64,000 nucleotides of DNA from JAXHUH01 sp034211175 (GCA_034211175.1 JAXHUH010000220.1:23044-87043), one strand, 5' to 3'; positions 1-8,362 are shown, counted from the first letter of the stretch. The notes: a model not told the origin generated them from the letters alone. Numbers and translations are program-made.

Positions 1-640
1 CCGCTTCGACGGCGAGGTCGTCACCGGGGCCAAGGAGCACCAGATCGTGCGCCTCGGCATCGGCCGCAGCTTCCAGACCCCGACCGTGTTCGAGGCGCTC
101 ACCGTGGTCGAGAACCTCGACCTGGCCGAGTCGTTCCGGCGGCCGTGGCGGTCGCTGCTGCGCCGGCGCCGTGGGATCTCCGACGGTGTCGCCGAGACGC
201 TCGAGCGCATCGGGCTGACCGACGTCGGCGCCGAGCCGGCGAAGGTGCTGAGCCACGGCCAGCGCCAGTGGCTCGAGATCGGCATGCTCCTCGTCCAACG
301 GCCGAGCCTCCTCCTGCTCGACGAGCCGGTCGCCGGCATGAGCAACGAGGAGCGCCAGCGCACCGGCGAGCTCCTCCAGGAGCTGGCCGCCGAGAGGACC
401 GTGATCGTGGTCGAGCACGACATGGCGTTCCTGCGCCGCTTCGCCCGCAAGGTGACCGTGCTCCACGAGGGCCGGGTGCTGTGCGAGGGATCGGTCGACG
501 AGGTCCAGGCCGACGAGCGGGTGCGGGAGATCTATCTCGGCCGGTCCCGCGACGAGCGCTCGGGGTCGTCGGCCCCTTCGGACGCCGACGACGCCGGCAA
601 CCGCAACGGGAGCGCCGACAGCGAGGTGGTGGGTTCGTGA
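1..640 (+). CDS. urtD: Urea-type ABC transporter ATP-binding protein UrtD (5' end cut by window)
   Basis: The reading frame is already open at the left edge, so the start and the Walker A loop lie outside the window. What remains has the family landmarks in order: GRSFQTPTVFEALTVVENL, typical of UrtD, the ABC signature LSHGQRQWLEIG, Walker B SLLLLDEPVAG and the switch histidine in VVEHDM. UrtD is one of two cytoplasmic ATPases that energise the UrtABCDE uptake system for urea or short amides; it is related to LivG. The C-terminus carries a low-complexity tail not needed for function. Its stop overlaps the GTG of the next gene (GTGA), so the two are translationally coupled. Urea versus branched-chain amino acid specificity is inferred from family motifs; the permease genes are not visible. 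Confidence 0.85.
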   Translation, partial: RFDGEVVTGAKEHQIVRLGIGRSFQTPTVFEALTVVENLDLAESFRRPWRSLLRRRRGISDGVAETLERIGLTDVGAEPAKVLSHGQRQWLEIGMLLVQRPSLLLLDEPVAGMSNEERQRTGELLQELAAERTVIVVEHDMAFLRRFARKVTVLHEGRVLCEGSVDEVQADERVREIYLGRSRDERSGSSAPSDADDAGNRNGSADSEVVGS

Positions 641-1335
641 ACCTGGAGATCGACGGCGTCGACATCGCCTACGGGCGCACCCAGGTGGTGTTCGACGTCT
701 CGCTGGCCGTGCCCGACGGGACCCTCGTGTGCCTCATGGGCCGCAACGGCGTCGGCAAGACGACGCTGCTGAACGCACTCGCCGGCCTGCTCGGGCTGCG
801 CTCGGGCGACATCCGCCTCGATGGCCGCTCGATCCGGCGGGCCCCGCCCCACGAGCGGGCGTTGGCCGGCATCGGCTACGTGCCCCAGGGCCACCAGGTC
901 TTCCCCCACCTCACGGCGCGGGAGAACCTCCAGGTCGTCCACGAGCGGGCACGGCGGGCCGACCCGACGGCGATCGACGAGGCGCTCGACGTGTTCCCCG
1001 CCCTGCGGGGCCTGCTCGGCCGACCGGCGGGGCTGCTGAGCGGCGGGCAGGCCAAGCAACTCGCCATCGCCCGGGCGCTGGTCGGGCGGCCGACGATGCT
1101 CGTGCTCGACGAGCCGACGGAGGGCATCCAGCCGTCGATCATCCTCGAGATCGAGGACGCCATCGCGTCGCTCCACCGCGACACCGGCATGTCGATCCTG
1201 CTCGTCGAGCAGTACGTCGAGTTCGCGCTGCGCCTCGCGGAGCGCTACGCCGTGATGGACGGCGGCCGCATCGTGGCGTCGGGCGTCACCGAGGAGGCCG
1301 AGGTCGCCATGTTCGCCGACCTCCTCGCCGTCTGA
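637..1335 (+). CDS. urtE: Urea-type ABC transporter ATP-binding protein UrtE
   Basis: A complete 232-residue ATPase. Walker A is GRNGVGKTT (about residues 35-43), the signature is LSGGQAKQLAIARAL, Walker B is MLVLDEPTEGIQPSII, and the histidine-loop equivalent lies in LLVEQYVEFA. The DEPTEGIQPSII and VEQY stretches are characteristic of UrtE within the LivF-like group. The GTG start at 637 overlaps the urtD stop by four bases, which decides the start although the frame stays open much further upstream. It pairs with UrtD as the ATPase heterodimer of a urea/amide importer. A dispersed hairpin repeat begins 16 bases after the stop. Confidence 0.88.
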   Translation: MNLEIDGVDIAYGRTQVVFDVSLAVPDGTLVCLMGRNGVGKTTLLNALAGLLGLRSGDIRLDGRSIRRAPPHERALAGIGYVPQGHQVFPHLTARENLQVVHERARRADPTAIDEALDVFPALRGLLGRPAGLLSGGQAKQLAIARALVGRPTMLVLDEPTEGIQPSIILEIEDAIASLHRDTGMSILLVEQYVEFALRLAERYAVMDGGRIVASGVTEEAEVAMFADLLAV

Positions 1336-1351
1336 CACCCGGCCCCGCAAC

Positions 1352-1406
1352 CCGAACTGGCGTGGAAGAACGACGGCGCGCGGAGCAGAGAACCACGCCG
1401 GAACGG
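1352..1406 (+). repeat. Intergenic hairpin repeat A (type 1, inverted orientation)
   Basis: Left arm CTGGCGTGG (1357-1365) pairs with CCACGCCGG (1393-1401), one pair being a G-T wobble. The ends read CGAACTGG and CCGGAACGG. Its reverse complement is nearly identical over its full length to the element at 60638-60691. It starts 16 bases after the urtE stop and may act as a terminator. Confidence 0.75.
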
Positions 1407-1438
1407 AGCGGGAGCGGGAGCGGCGCGATGCTGGGGCC

Positions 1439-1912
1439 ATGGCGCCGCCGCTCCACCCCGACCTCGAACCGCTCGCCGGCCTCGTCGGCACCTGGACCGG
1501 GTCCGGTCACGGGGAGTACCCGACGATCGAGCCGTTCGACTACCTCGAGACGATCGAGTTCAGCCACGTCGGCAAGCCGTTCCTCCACTACGTCCAGCGA
1601 ACCCGGGCGTCCGACGACGGCCCGCCGCTCCACACCGAGACCGGGTACCTGCGGATGCCGGCGCCCGACCGGGTCGAGATGGTGATCACCCAGCCGACCG
1701 GGTTCGCAGAGGTCGCCGAGGGTCGTTTCGACGGCACGACGATCCGGCTGCGGGCGACGCTCGTCGGTCGCACCTCGACCGCCAAGGACGTGTCGGAGAT
1801 CGAGCGCGACCTGACCCTCGACGGCGACGCGCTGCGCTACGACCTGCGCATGGCCGCGGTCGGCGTCGGCCTGACCCACCACCTCCACGCCGAGCTGCGG
1901 CGCGGCGCCTGA
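1439..1912 (+). CDS. Nitrobindin-like heme-binding beta-barrel protein
   Basis: 157 residues, the usual length for bacterial nitrobindins. The N-terminal signature GTWTGSGHGEYPTI (residues 17-30) and the following EFSHVGKPFLHYVQRT are diagnostic, and the C-terminal HHLHAEL (about 147-153) holds the histidine that ligates heme in the family. Family members bind ferric heme in a ten-stranded barrel and isomerise peroxynitrite to nitrate; they act in the cytoplasm. The gene follows urtE by about 100 bases, separated by a hairpin repeat, so it may not share the urt transcript. It converges with the glutaredoxin-like gene, ten bases apart. The family call is firm; the activity is inferred. Confidence 0.88.
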   Translation: MAPPLHPDLEPLAGLVGTWTGSGHGEYPTIEPFDYLETIEFSHVGKPFLHYVQRTRASDDGPPLHTETGYLRMPAPDRVEMVITQPTGFAEVAEGRFDGTTIRLRATLVGRTSTAKDVSEIERDLTLDGDALRYDLRMAAVGVGLTHHLHAELRRGA

Positions 1913-1922
1913 GCGGCAGCGA

Positions 1923-2372
1923 TCAGGCGTCGAGGCGGGCGAACACGGCGTCCGGGGTCGGCTCGAGCCGCGCCTCCGTGCCGGTGACGACCGTCGGGAC
2001 CTGCTCGTTGCCGTCGTTGAGGCTCCGCACGAACGCGGCGGCGTCGGCGTCGGCCCAGATGTTCACCCAGGTCACGTCGTCGGCCCGCTCGCCGAGCCCA
2101 CGGCGCAGGCGGATGCAGTACTGGCAACCCGGCCGCCAGTAGACGATCACGTCGTCCGGGCCCGCCGACTCCATGGCCTCGGCGTGGGGGACGTGACGGT
2201 CGCGGCGCAGCGGCGACAGGCGCCAGGCGAGTGCCAGGACCCCGAGCGCGATGGCCGCGGCGACGATGAGGTTCAGCGTGCCCCCGTTCTCCCGGAACGA
2301 GTTGGCGAGCAGCAGGCCGCCGATGAGGACGCCGGCGGGCCCGAGCCATCGGTCGATGAACCTCCGTGCCAT
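1923..2372 (-). CDS. Membrane-anchored glutaredoxin-like protein
   Basis: 149 residues. Two short hydrophobic stretches (about 13-24 and 35-50) precede a glutaredoxin-fold domain starting near residue 74 with the redox motif CQYC (83-86) in VIVYWRPGCQYCIRLR, and the cis-proline region QVPTVV further on. The domain resembles actinobacterial mycoredoxins and Mrx1-like proteins, which reduce mycothiol-mixed disulfides, but the predicted membrane anchor is an addition. Disulfide reduction facing the cytoplasm is inferred. The start is an ATG just downstream of the divergent VapBC control region. Confidence 0.75.
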   Translation of the reverse strand: MARRFIDRWLGPAGVLIGGLLLANSFRENGGTLNLIVAAAIALGVLALAWRLSPLRRDRHVPHAEAMESAGPDDVIVYWRPGCQYCIRLRRGLGERADDVTWVNIWADADAAAFVRSLNDGNEQVPTVVTGTEARLEPTPDAVFARLDA

Positions 2373-2412
2373 GGCACGAACCTACCCACCCGGGCGCCGA
2401 CCGAGCCGGGAC

Positions 2413-2460
2413 ATGCGCACACGCATGGCGTGATGCGAGCACGCATGTACGGTGTCCCTC
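2413..2460 (+). promoter_or_regulatory. vapBC promoter with two identical-arm palindromes
   Basis: Two palindromes with the same arms, ATGCG-N4-CGCAT, lie at 2413-2426 and 2433-2446, with centres 20 bases apart, about two helical turns. A -10 box TACGGT (2448-2453) follows at once, and the antitoxin GTG at 2461 sits eight bases after it, so the transcript is probably leaderless. The layout fits cooperative autorepression by a VapBC complex, with the palindromes covering the -35 region. Confidence 0.75.
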
Positions 2461-2706
2461 GTGCCGAAGACGATCCAGATCCGGGACCTGGACGACGAGG
2501 TGTACGCGGCGCTCGCGGCTCGCGCCTCCGCAGCGGGGATCACGGTGCCCGAGCTCCTGCGACGAGAGGCCACCCGCCTCGCCGCCCGGCCGACGATCGA
2601 GGAATGGCTGGAGCGGACGCGGCGCCGACCCTCGGACCTGTCCACGGCCGACGTCACCGCAGCGCTCGACGAGCTGCGCGGCGAGTGGCCCGATGCTCGT
2701 CGTTGA
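2461..2706 (+). CDS. vapB: VapB-type antitoxin (ribbon-helix-helix)
   Basis: 81 residues from the GTG at 2461. The N-terminus PKTIQIRDLDDEVYAALAAR is the classic FitA/VapB ribbon-helix-helix opening, in which the first strand inserts into DNA and the dimer binds palindromic operators. The C-terminal half (EEWLERTRRR ... ALDELRGEW) is the part that usually wraps the toxin. A GTG nine bases earlier (2452) is possible, but it lies within the -10 box, so 2461 is preferred. The gene overlaps the toxin gene by 14 bases, as expected of a coupled toxin-antitoxin pair. Confidence 0.88.
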   Translation: MPKTIQIRDLDDEVYAALAARASAAGITVPELLRREATRLAARPTIEEWLERTRRRPSDLSTADVTAALDELRGEWPDARR

Positions 2707-3088
2707 CGCCTCGGTCCTCTACGAGGTCGTTGCGGACACGCCCCGGTCCGAGACGATGCGGCGCCGGCTCGCCACGGACGACGAGCAGGTGGCCCCGTCA
2801 GTGATCGACGTCGAGGTGCTCGGCGTCATCCGCCGCCATCATCTCGACGGTCGTCTCGACCGCACCGCCGCCGGCCAGGCGGTCGACGACCTCCGGGACT
2901 GGCCCGGCGAACGCCACGGGCACCGCCCGCTCCTCGCCCGCGCCTGGGAGCTCCACCGCACGGTTCGTGGCTGGGATGCGATGTACGTGGCGCTGGCGGA
3001 GGTGTTCGACGCGACGCTGTTGACCACGGACGCCCGACTGGCCGGCGCGGTCGGGCCCCGCTGCCCGATCGAGGTGCTCGGCACCTGA
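2693..3088 (+). CDS. vapC: VapC-type PIN-domain ribonuclease toxin
   Basis: 131 residues, normal for VapC. Acidic metal-binding positions of the PIN fold are visible: D5 in VVDASVLYE, D39/E41 in VIDVEVLG, D95 in VRGWDAMYVALAE and D113 in LLTTDARL. PIN toxins cleave tRNA or rRNA when released from their antitoxin. The ATG at 2693 lies inside the end of the antitoxin gene. The frame is open far upstream, but homology begins exactly at MLVVDAS. All catalytic acids are present, so the toxin looks intact. It is convergent with the next gene, 12 bases apart. Confidence 0.9.
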   Translation: MLVVDASVLYEVVADTPRSETMRRRLATDDEQVAPSVIDVEVLGVIRRHHLDGRLDRTAAGQAVDDLRDWPGERHGHRPLLARAWELHRTVRGWDAMYVALAEVFDATLLTTDARLAGAVGPRCPIEVLGT

Positions 3089-3100
3089 GGCCGGGGCGAC

Positions 3101-3340
3101 TCATCCCGTTGCGCCGGACATCGCGAGGTCACACGCCCAGGCGCCGTTGGCGAGGCAGTACGCCTCGACGCTCGCGCCGCCGGGCAGGTCCCGGGTACCG
3201 GGCCCGTCGTCGGTCGTCGCCGCCCCGCTGCCGGGCGCGGCGACGACCGCCGCTGCGGCGATCGCGGCCACCACGGCGAGCAACCGGCCCCGGCCACGCG
3301 CCAGGGACCGCTCGCGCGCCGGGTACGTCATCGTGTCCAT
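3101..3340 (-). CDS. Small secreted protein with paired cysteines, unknown function
   Basis: 79 residues from an ATG preceded by a good GGAGGAGG ribosome-binding site. Residues 10-20 are arginine-rich, followed by an alanine/valine-rich stretch (about 20-38) ending in a signal-peptidase-like GSGAA site. The mature part is only about 40 residues and contains two cysteines (EAYCLANGAWACDL). I do not recognise a family. The codon use matches its neighbours. It could be an exported peptide or membrane-tethered by its uncleaved signal. Confidence 0.6.
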   Translation of the reverse strand: MDTMTYPARERSLARGRGRLLAVVAAIAAAAVVAAPGSGAATTDDGPGTRDLPGGASVEAYCLANGAWACDLAMSGATG

Positions 3341-3477
3341 CGCCGAACCTCCTCCGCTCCTCGGATCTGGCGAGTGGACATCCCTCCGGTTGCAATGGAC
3401 TTGCAGACGACGCGCGCGGCGCGCGCTCGGCGGCGACCTACCGATCCGCGTGAGGTCCCGGCGGGCCGCGTCGGAGG

Positions 3478-4275
3478 TCAGCCGACCCGCACGACGAGGC
3501 CGTCGAGGTCGTCGACGGTGGGGAAGCGCGTCAGCACCTCGGGGTCGTGGCCGGCCACGATCAGGTCGGGGGAGTCCGCGAGCTCGTTGATGCGGTCGAA
3601 GGCGTCGTACATCGATGGGAGGTGATCGACGATGCTGTACGGCCGGTCGCCGTCGAGGTTGGCGTAGAAGTGGCTGGCGTCCGCGGTCAGCACGGCGTGG
3701 CCGAGCGCGGTCTTCACCCGGAGGATCTGGAGCCCGGCGGTGTGGCCCCCGACGAGGTGGGCGGTCACGCCCGGCACGATCGTCACGTCCCCGTCGACCT
3801 GGCGGACCCGTCCTGCGAGGTTGGCCCGCACGAGGCCGACGAGGTCGCCCGGTTCGCACAGGTGTGGCGTCTCGCCTCTGGAGACGTGGGGGCCGGTCCA
3901 GAACTGGAGCTCGCGGCGTTGCACCCAGATCCGGGCGTTGGGAAAGTCACCGAGATGACCGGTGTGGTCGTAGTGGAGGTGCGACAGGACGACGTGGTCG
4001 ACCTCGTCGGCGGCGACGCCGAGATCGGCGAGTGTGTCCACCGGCGAGGCGAGGTACTCGCGATCGCCGCGCCGCTCGGCGGTGGCCCTCGTGAACCCCG
4101 CGTCGAACACGACGGCGTAGCCGTCGCACACGGCCGCCCACACGTAGTAGTCGATCGGGAAGCCGACGGCGCAGTCATCGACGTGGCGGTAGAAGTGCTC
4201 GCCCCTGCTGGAGCGGTCGCGGTGCGCGAAGCGGATCACGTAGATGACGAAGTCGGGCGCGTTCGCATCGCTCAC
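3478..4275 (-). CDS. Metallo-beta-lactamase-fold hydrolase (AHL-lactonase-like)
   Basis: 265 residues. The metal-binding motif HLHYDHTG is followed by the later histidine in VGGHTAG, the aspartate of LTADASHFY and the final histidine of IVAGHDPEV, the full zinc-ligand set of the family. The closest overall pattern is the N-acyl homoserine lactonase group, but these proteins hydrolyse varied lactones and esters. The GTG start overlaps the stop of the flavoprotein gene upstream (GTGA), making it the last gene of a four-gene operon. A role in opening a lactone or hydrolysing an ester intermediate of that pathway is inferred. Confidence 0.8.
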   Translation of the reverse strand: MSDANAPDFVIYVIRFAHRDRSSRGEHFYRHVDDCAVGFPIDYYVWAAVCDGYAVVFDAGFTRATAERRGDREYLASPVDTLADLGVAADEVDHVVLSHLHYDHTGHLGDFPNARIWVQRRELQFWTGPHVSRGETPHLCEPGDLVGLVRANLAGRVRQVDGDVTIVPGVTAHLVGGHTAGLQILRVKTALGHAVLTADASHFYANLDGDRPYSIVDHLPSMYDAFDRINELADSPDLIVAGHDPEVLTRFPTVDDLDGLVVRVG

Positions 4276-5837
4276 GGCGAGGCCTCCGGGGCCGAGGACG
4301 TGATGGTCGGGAGCGCTCCGCCGCAGGCGATCGACCCCGCGTGCGCGCCGGCCCGGCGACCGAACACGCCGCCGGCGGTGAGGCCCGAGCCGCCCGGGTA
4401 GTTGCCCGAGAACAGGCCGCCGGCCAGCTCGCCCGCGGCGTAGAGGCCGGGGATCGGCCGCCCGGCGTCGTCGACGACCCGGGCGTCGTCGTCGATCGCC
4501 ACGCCGCCGAACGTGAACGTGATCCCGCAACGGACCGCGTAGCCGTAGAACGGTGGCGCCGCGAGCGGGTTGGCCCAGTTCGACTTCGGCGGCTCCACCC
4601 GGGCGGCGCGCCCGTCCTTGATCGCCGGGTCGAACGGCGCGTCGACGATCGACGCGTTGAACGCCGAGACGGTGCGCTCGAGCCCGTCGGGGTCGATCCC
4701 GAGGGCGCGGGCGAGCGCCGCGAGCGTGTCGGCCTCGGCCATCGTGATCGGCTCGCTCTCGTACTCCTCGACCCGCAGCAGCGGCCGCGTGGTGGCGTCG
4801 AAGAGCTGGAAGGCGATGCCGCCGGGCTGAGCCAGGATCTCGGCGCCGTACTTGGCGTAGGTGTAGTTGCGGAAGTCAGCGCCCTCGTCGAGGAAGCGCT
4901 CGCCGTCCCGGTTGACGACGATGCCGAGCGGATAGCTCTGGCGGGTGCGCTGGTTGGTCAGGTGCCGGTCGCCGCCCTGCGGCGGCCCGCCGGCGTCCCA
5001 TGCCACGCTGTGGCACGACGCCCAGTCGCCGCCGCGGGCCGCGCCGGCCCCGATCGCCAGGTCGAGCACCTCGCCGGTGTTGTGGGGCGTGCCCCGTACG
5101 ATGGCGCCGTCCCAGCGCGGCCCGAGGTGTCGGGCGCGGCGGCTCGGGTCGGACTCGAACCCGCCGGCGGCGAGCACGACCGCACGGGCCCGGACCTCGT
5201 GCTCGGCGCCGCCCTCGTCGCGGTAGCGGACCCCGACGACCGCACCGCCGTCGCGCCGCAGGCCGGTGCACGCCGCGCCGTAGCGGACGTCGACCCCGGT
5301 GCTCGCGGCCGCGGCCACGTGATCGGCGACGAGGCCCTTGCCGCCGTCGACCGTCCCCAGCGCGAGGCCGCCCCAGAACACCCACCGGTCGCCGCTGCGG
5401 TAGGCCTGGCGCTCGTACATCAGCCGCCAGCGGATCCCCTTGGCGGCGAGCCAGGGGACGAGGTCCTCGCTGTCGTCGACGAGCCGCCGGGTCATGGCCG
5501 GATCGCAGCGGCCCCCGGTGAGCCGCTCCATGTCGGCGGTGAACTCGGCCGCGGTGTACGGGGCGAGGTCGGTGTCGGCGAGGCGGGCGAGGGTGGCGTC
5601 GTCGAGCACGGGCCGCAGCGCCTCGGCGCCGTGGTGGACGACCCGGAACGCGCCGGCGGTGTAGTAGCTGTTGCCCCCGGCCTCGTCCTCGGGTGCCTTC
5701 TCGAGCACGAGCACCCGGGCACCGCGCTCGCGTGCGGCGTGCGCGGCGCAGAACCCGGCGTTGCCGCCGCCGACCACGACGACGTCCACGTCGTCGGCGG
5801 TGTCCTCCCCGGGGGTGTCGGGGTTGGGGGCGCTCAC
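4272..5837 (-). CDS. FAD-dependent dehydrogenase, TcuA / fumarate-reductase-flavoprotein family
   Basis: 521 residues. The N-terminal dinucleotide-binding motif VVVVGGGNAGFCAAHAARERGA (about 18-39) and EKAPEDEAGGNSYYT are those of the FAD-dependent tricarballylate dehydrogenase (TcuA) group; the C-terminus has GLYAAGELAGGLFSGNYPGGSGLT, the FAD-contacting end. Such proteins oxidise or reduce a carbon-carbon bond next to a carboxylate. The GTG start overlaps the upstream stop (GTGA). Its neighbours suggest oxidation of a branched or dicarboxylic acid; the true substrate cannot be read from the sequence. Confidence 0.8.
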   Translation of the reverse strand: MSAPNPDTPGEDTADDVDVVVVGGGNAGFCAAHAARERGARVLVLEKAPEDEAGGNSYYTAGAFRVVHHGAEALRPVLDDATLARLADTDLAPYTAAEFTADMERLTGGRCDPAMTRRLVDDSEDLVPWLAAKGIRWRLMYERQAYRSGDRWVFWGGLALGTVDGGKGLVADHVAAAASTGVDVRYGAACTGLRRDGGAVVGVRYRDEGGAEHEVRARAVVLAAGGFESDPSRRARHLGPRWDGAIVRGTPHNTGEVLDLAIGAGAARGGDWASCHSVAWDAGGPPQGGDRHLTNQRTRQSYPLGIVVNRDGERFLDEGADFRNYTYAKYGAEILAQPGGIAFQLFDATTRPLLRVEEYESEPITMAEADTLAALARALGIDPDGLERTVSAFNASIVDAPFDPAIKDGRAARVEPPKSNWANPLAAPPFYGYAVRCGITFTFGGVAIDDDARVVDDAGRPIPGLYAAGELAGGLFSGNYPGGSGLTAGGVFGRRAGAHAGSIACGGALPTITSSAPEASP

Positions 5838-6754
5838 GTGGCCTCCGACGGGCCGTGCTCCACAGGCGCGGGCGATCGCAGGCTCAGGCCGGTCCACTGC
5901 TCCCACAGGCGGGCGATCGACGAGTAGTCGAGGCGATCGAGGCCGTGGCCGACGGCCATCTCGTAGACGGTGTGGCTCGCCTGCATGGCGAAGAGCGGCA
6001 CGCCGCCGGACTGGGCGAGCACGAGCGCCAGCACCGAGTCCTCGCGGGCCGCCTCGGTCGGCATGCCGCCGTCGAAGTCGCCGGTGAGGATCCGTTCCGC
6101 GTAGCGGTGGGTGAGCGGGCGGACGAGGCCGGCGTCGGCCTCGGCGAGCAGCTCGGCGAGGGCGGCGCCGTCGACCCCGTTGGCCGCCGCGAGCGCGCCG
6201 GCCTCGGTGAGCACGACCATCACCGCGTGGGCGACCGCGTTGTTGATCACCTTCGCCGCCATGCCGCTGCCGACGGGCCCGAGGTGGCGGCGGGTCGGCG
6301 CCAGGGCGTCGAGGACCGGCCCGGCGAGGGCGACGTCCTCGTCGCTCCCGCCGACCAGGAGCGACGAGCGGCCCTCGTACATGAGGGCGACGCCCGAGAG
6401 GATGGCGGCGTCGAGGTAGCGCAGCGACGCCGCCTCGCACCGCCGCTGCATCGCCCGGGCGTCGTCGGGGTTCACGGTGCTGGTCTCGATGACGAGGCTC
6501 CCGGGCGCCAGCGTCGTGGTCAGCGTCTCGACGACGGCATGGGACACCTGCGGGGAGGGCAGCGAGAGGACGACCACGTCGGCGACGACCTCGGTCGGGT
6601 CGGACGCGATCCGGAGATCGTGGGCGATCGCGGCCTTGGCGGCGCGGCCGGGATCGGGGTCGTAGGCGACGACGGGCCCGAGCCGGCGCAGGCGTGACGC
6701 CACGGCGTCGCCCATGTTGCCGAGCCCGAACTGGCCGATGGTGGGCCCGCTCAC
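5834..6754 (-). CDS. NAD(P)-dependent beta-hydroxyacid dehydrogenase (3-hydroxyisobutyrate dehydrogenase family)
   Basis: 306 residues. The Rossmann motif GQFGLGNMGDAVASRL opens the protein (residues 7-22), followed by VVLSLPSPQVSHAVVE, the substrate-binding analogue GPVGSGMAAKVINNAVAH with the catalytic lysine in AAKVINN, and the all-alpha C-terminal domain. This is the pattern of the 3-hydroxyisobutyrate / tartronate semialdehyde reductase family. The GTG start lies 57 bases beyond the aldehyde dehydrogenase stop. In the operon it would interconvert a beta-hydroxyacid and its semialdehyde, which the aldehyde dehydrogenase could then oxidise (inference). Confidence 0.82.
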   Translation of the reverse strand: MSGPTIGQFGLGNMGDAVASRLRRLGPVVAYDPDPGRAAKAAIAHDLRIASDPTEVVADVVVLSLPSPQVSHAVVETLTTTLAPGSLVIETSTVNPDDARAMQRRCEAASLRYLDAAILSGVALMYEGRSSLLVGGSDEDVALAGPVLDALAPTRRHLGPVGSGMAAKVINNAVAHAVMVVLTEAGALAAANGVDGAALAELLAEADAGLVRPLTHRYAERILTGDFDGGMPTEAAREDSVLALVLAQSGGVPLFAMQASHTVYEMAVGHGLDRLDYSSIARLWEQWTGLSLRSPAPVEHGPSEAT

Positions 6755-6811
6755 CGGCGTCGCCGTTCGGGCTCGCGGTCGCTGCCGGGCCGGGCACGGG
6801 CGGCGTGGTGG

Positions 6812-8290
6812 TCAGGTGCGCATGGCGAACGGATCGCGGGCCTCCTCGGTCAGGTCGATCATCACGTTCTTGGTGCGGAGGTAGGTGTCGAGCGCCTCGA
6901 TGCCGCGCTCGCGCCCGTAGCCGCTCCGCTTCACCCCGCCGAAGGGCGCCTGGGCCGCGCTCTGGCGATAGGTGTTGACCCAGACGGTCCCGGCGACGAG
7001 ACGGTTGGCGACCCGGTGGGCCCGGGCGAGGTTCGAGGTCCAGACGCCCGACGCCAGGCCGTAGTCGGAGTCGTTGGCGATGGCGACGGCCTCGTCCTCG
7101 TCATCGAACGCGAGCACGCTGAGGACCGGCCCGAAGACCTCCTCGCGGGCGAGGTCCATCGTCGGGGTGACGTCGCCGAACACGGTCGGTCGCACGAACA
7201 GGCCCCGTCCGAGACGGTCCTCGAGCGGCTCGTCGCCGGCCAGCATCTTCGCCCCCTGGTCGGCGCCCGCCTCGATGATCGAGCGCACGCGCCGGTGGTG
7301 GGGCTCGTTGGCGAGCGGGCCCATCTGGGTGGCCGGGTCGAGCGGGTCGCCGAGGCGGATCGCCCGGGCCCGATCGGCCACCGCCCGGGCGAGGGCGTCG
7401 TGCACCGGCCGCTCGACGAGCAGCCGGCTGCCGGCGATGCAGGTCTGGCCGCCGGCGGCGAAGATGCCTGCCACCGCACCGGTGACGGCCCGGTCGAGGT
7501 CGGCGTCGGCGAAGACGATGTTGGGCGACTTGCCGCCGAGCTCGAGCGTCACCGGGGTGAGGTTCGCGGCCGCAGCCGCGGCGACCGCCCGGCCGGTGGC
7601 GATGCCGCCGGTGAGGCTGATGGCGCCGAGGCGGGGATCGCCGACGAGCGCCTCGGCGACCGGCGGCCCGCCGGTGACGATGTTGACCACGCCCGGCGGG
7701 AACCCGACCTCGGCGACGAGCTCGCCGAACGCCAGGGTCGACACCGAGGCGTGCTCGGACGGCTTCACCACGACGCAGCACCCGGCGGCGAGGGCCGGCG
7801 CCAGCTTGTTGGCGAGCAGCTGGAGCGGCGAGTTCCACGCCGTGATCAGGGCGGCGACGCCCACCGGTTCGCGGCGGGTGAAGTCGAACGTGCCGTCGTG
7901 GTCGAGCGGCACCGTCCGCCCGGAGATCTTGTCGGCGCAGCCGGCGAAGAACTCGTAGTTGCGGGCTGCGAACCGCACCTGCGCCGTGGTCTCGCGCACC
8001 AACTTGCCGGTGTCGAGCGACTCGAGGCGCCCGAGCTCGTCGGCCCGTTCCTCCACCGTGCGGGCGAGCGCGAGGAGCAGCCGGGAGCGCTCGACCCCGG
8101 GGGTGTGCGACCACGTCGTGTCGAACGCGTCGCTCGCCGCGGTGACCGCAGCGTGGACGTCCTCGGCGGTCGCGTCCGGGACCTCGGCGAAGGGCTCGCG
8201 GGTGTACGGGTTCACCGCCGGCAGCCACGCGCCGTCGGCGGGCCCGGCACGTCGCGCGCCGAGCACCATCGCGTAGCGGCGCGCGCTCAT
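6812..8290 (-). CDS. NAD(P)-dependent aldehyde dehydrogenase
   Basis: 492 residues, the standard family length. The cofactor-binding LITAWNSPLQLLANKLAPALAAG, the general-base glutamate in TLELGGKSPN and the catalytic cysteine in FAAGGQTCIAGSR are all present, as is the C-terminal PFGGVKRSGYGRE. It oxidises an aldehyde to the acid using NAD(P). It is the first gene of the minus-strand operon, with an ATG start and a 250-base leader region that contains a perfect 17-base dyad (8363) and a hairpin repeat. Substrate class is unknown; its neighbours suggest a semialdehyde. Confidence 0.9.
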   Translation of the reverse strand: MSARRYAMVLGARRAGPADGAWLPAVNPYTREPFAEVPDATAEDVHAAVTAASDAFDTTWSHTPGVERSRLLLALARTVEERADELGRLESLDTGKLVRETTAQVRFAARNYEFFAGCADKISGRTVPLDHDGTFDFTRREPVGVAALITAWNSPLQLLANKLAPALAAGCCVVVKPSEHASVSTLAFGELVAEVGFPPGVVNIVTGGPPVAEALVGDPRLGAISLTGGIATGRAVAAAAAANLTPVTLELGGKSPNIVFADADLDRAVTGAVAGIFAAGGQTCIAGSRLLVERPVHDALARAVADRARAIRLGDPLDPATQMGPLANEPHHRRVRSIIEAGADQGAKMLAGDEPLEDRLGRGLFVRPTVFGDVTPTMDLAREEVFGPVLSVLAFDDEDEAVAIANDSDYGLASGVWTSNLARAHRVANRLVAGTVWVNTYRQSAAQAPFGGVKRSGYGRERGIEALDTYLRTKNVMIDLTEEARDPFAMRT

Positions 8291-8362
8291 CGTCCGATCG
8301 ACCCCCCCATGCGGCGCCCCCCGGCGTTCGCAGCGGTCAGTCTGGCACAGCGCGCCCCGCCC

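Noticed and set aside
145..700. Long frame upstream of urtE as an extended protein
   Set aside because: The translation is arginine/proline-rich and lies out of frame over urtD; homology to UrtE begins exactly at the GTG at 637.
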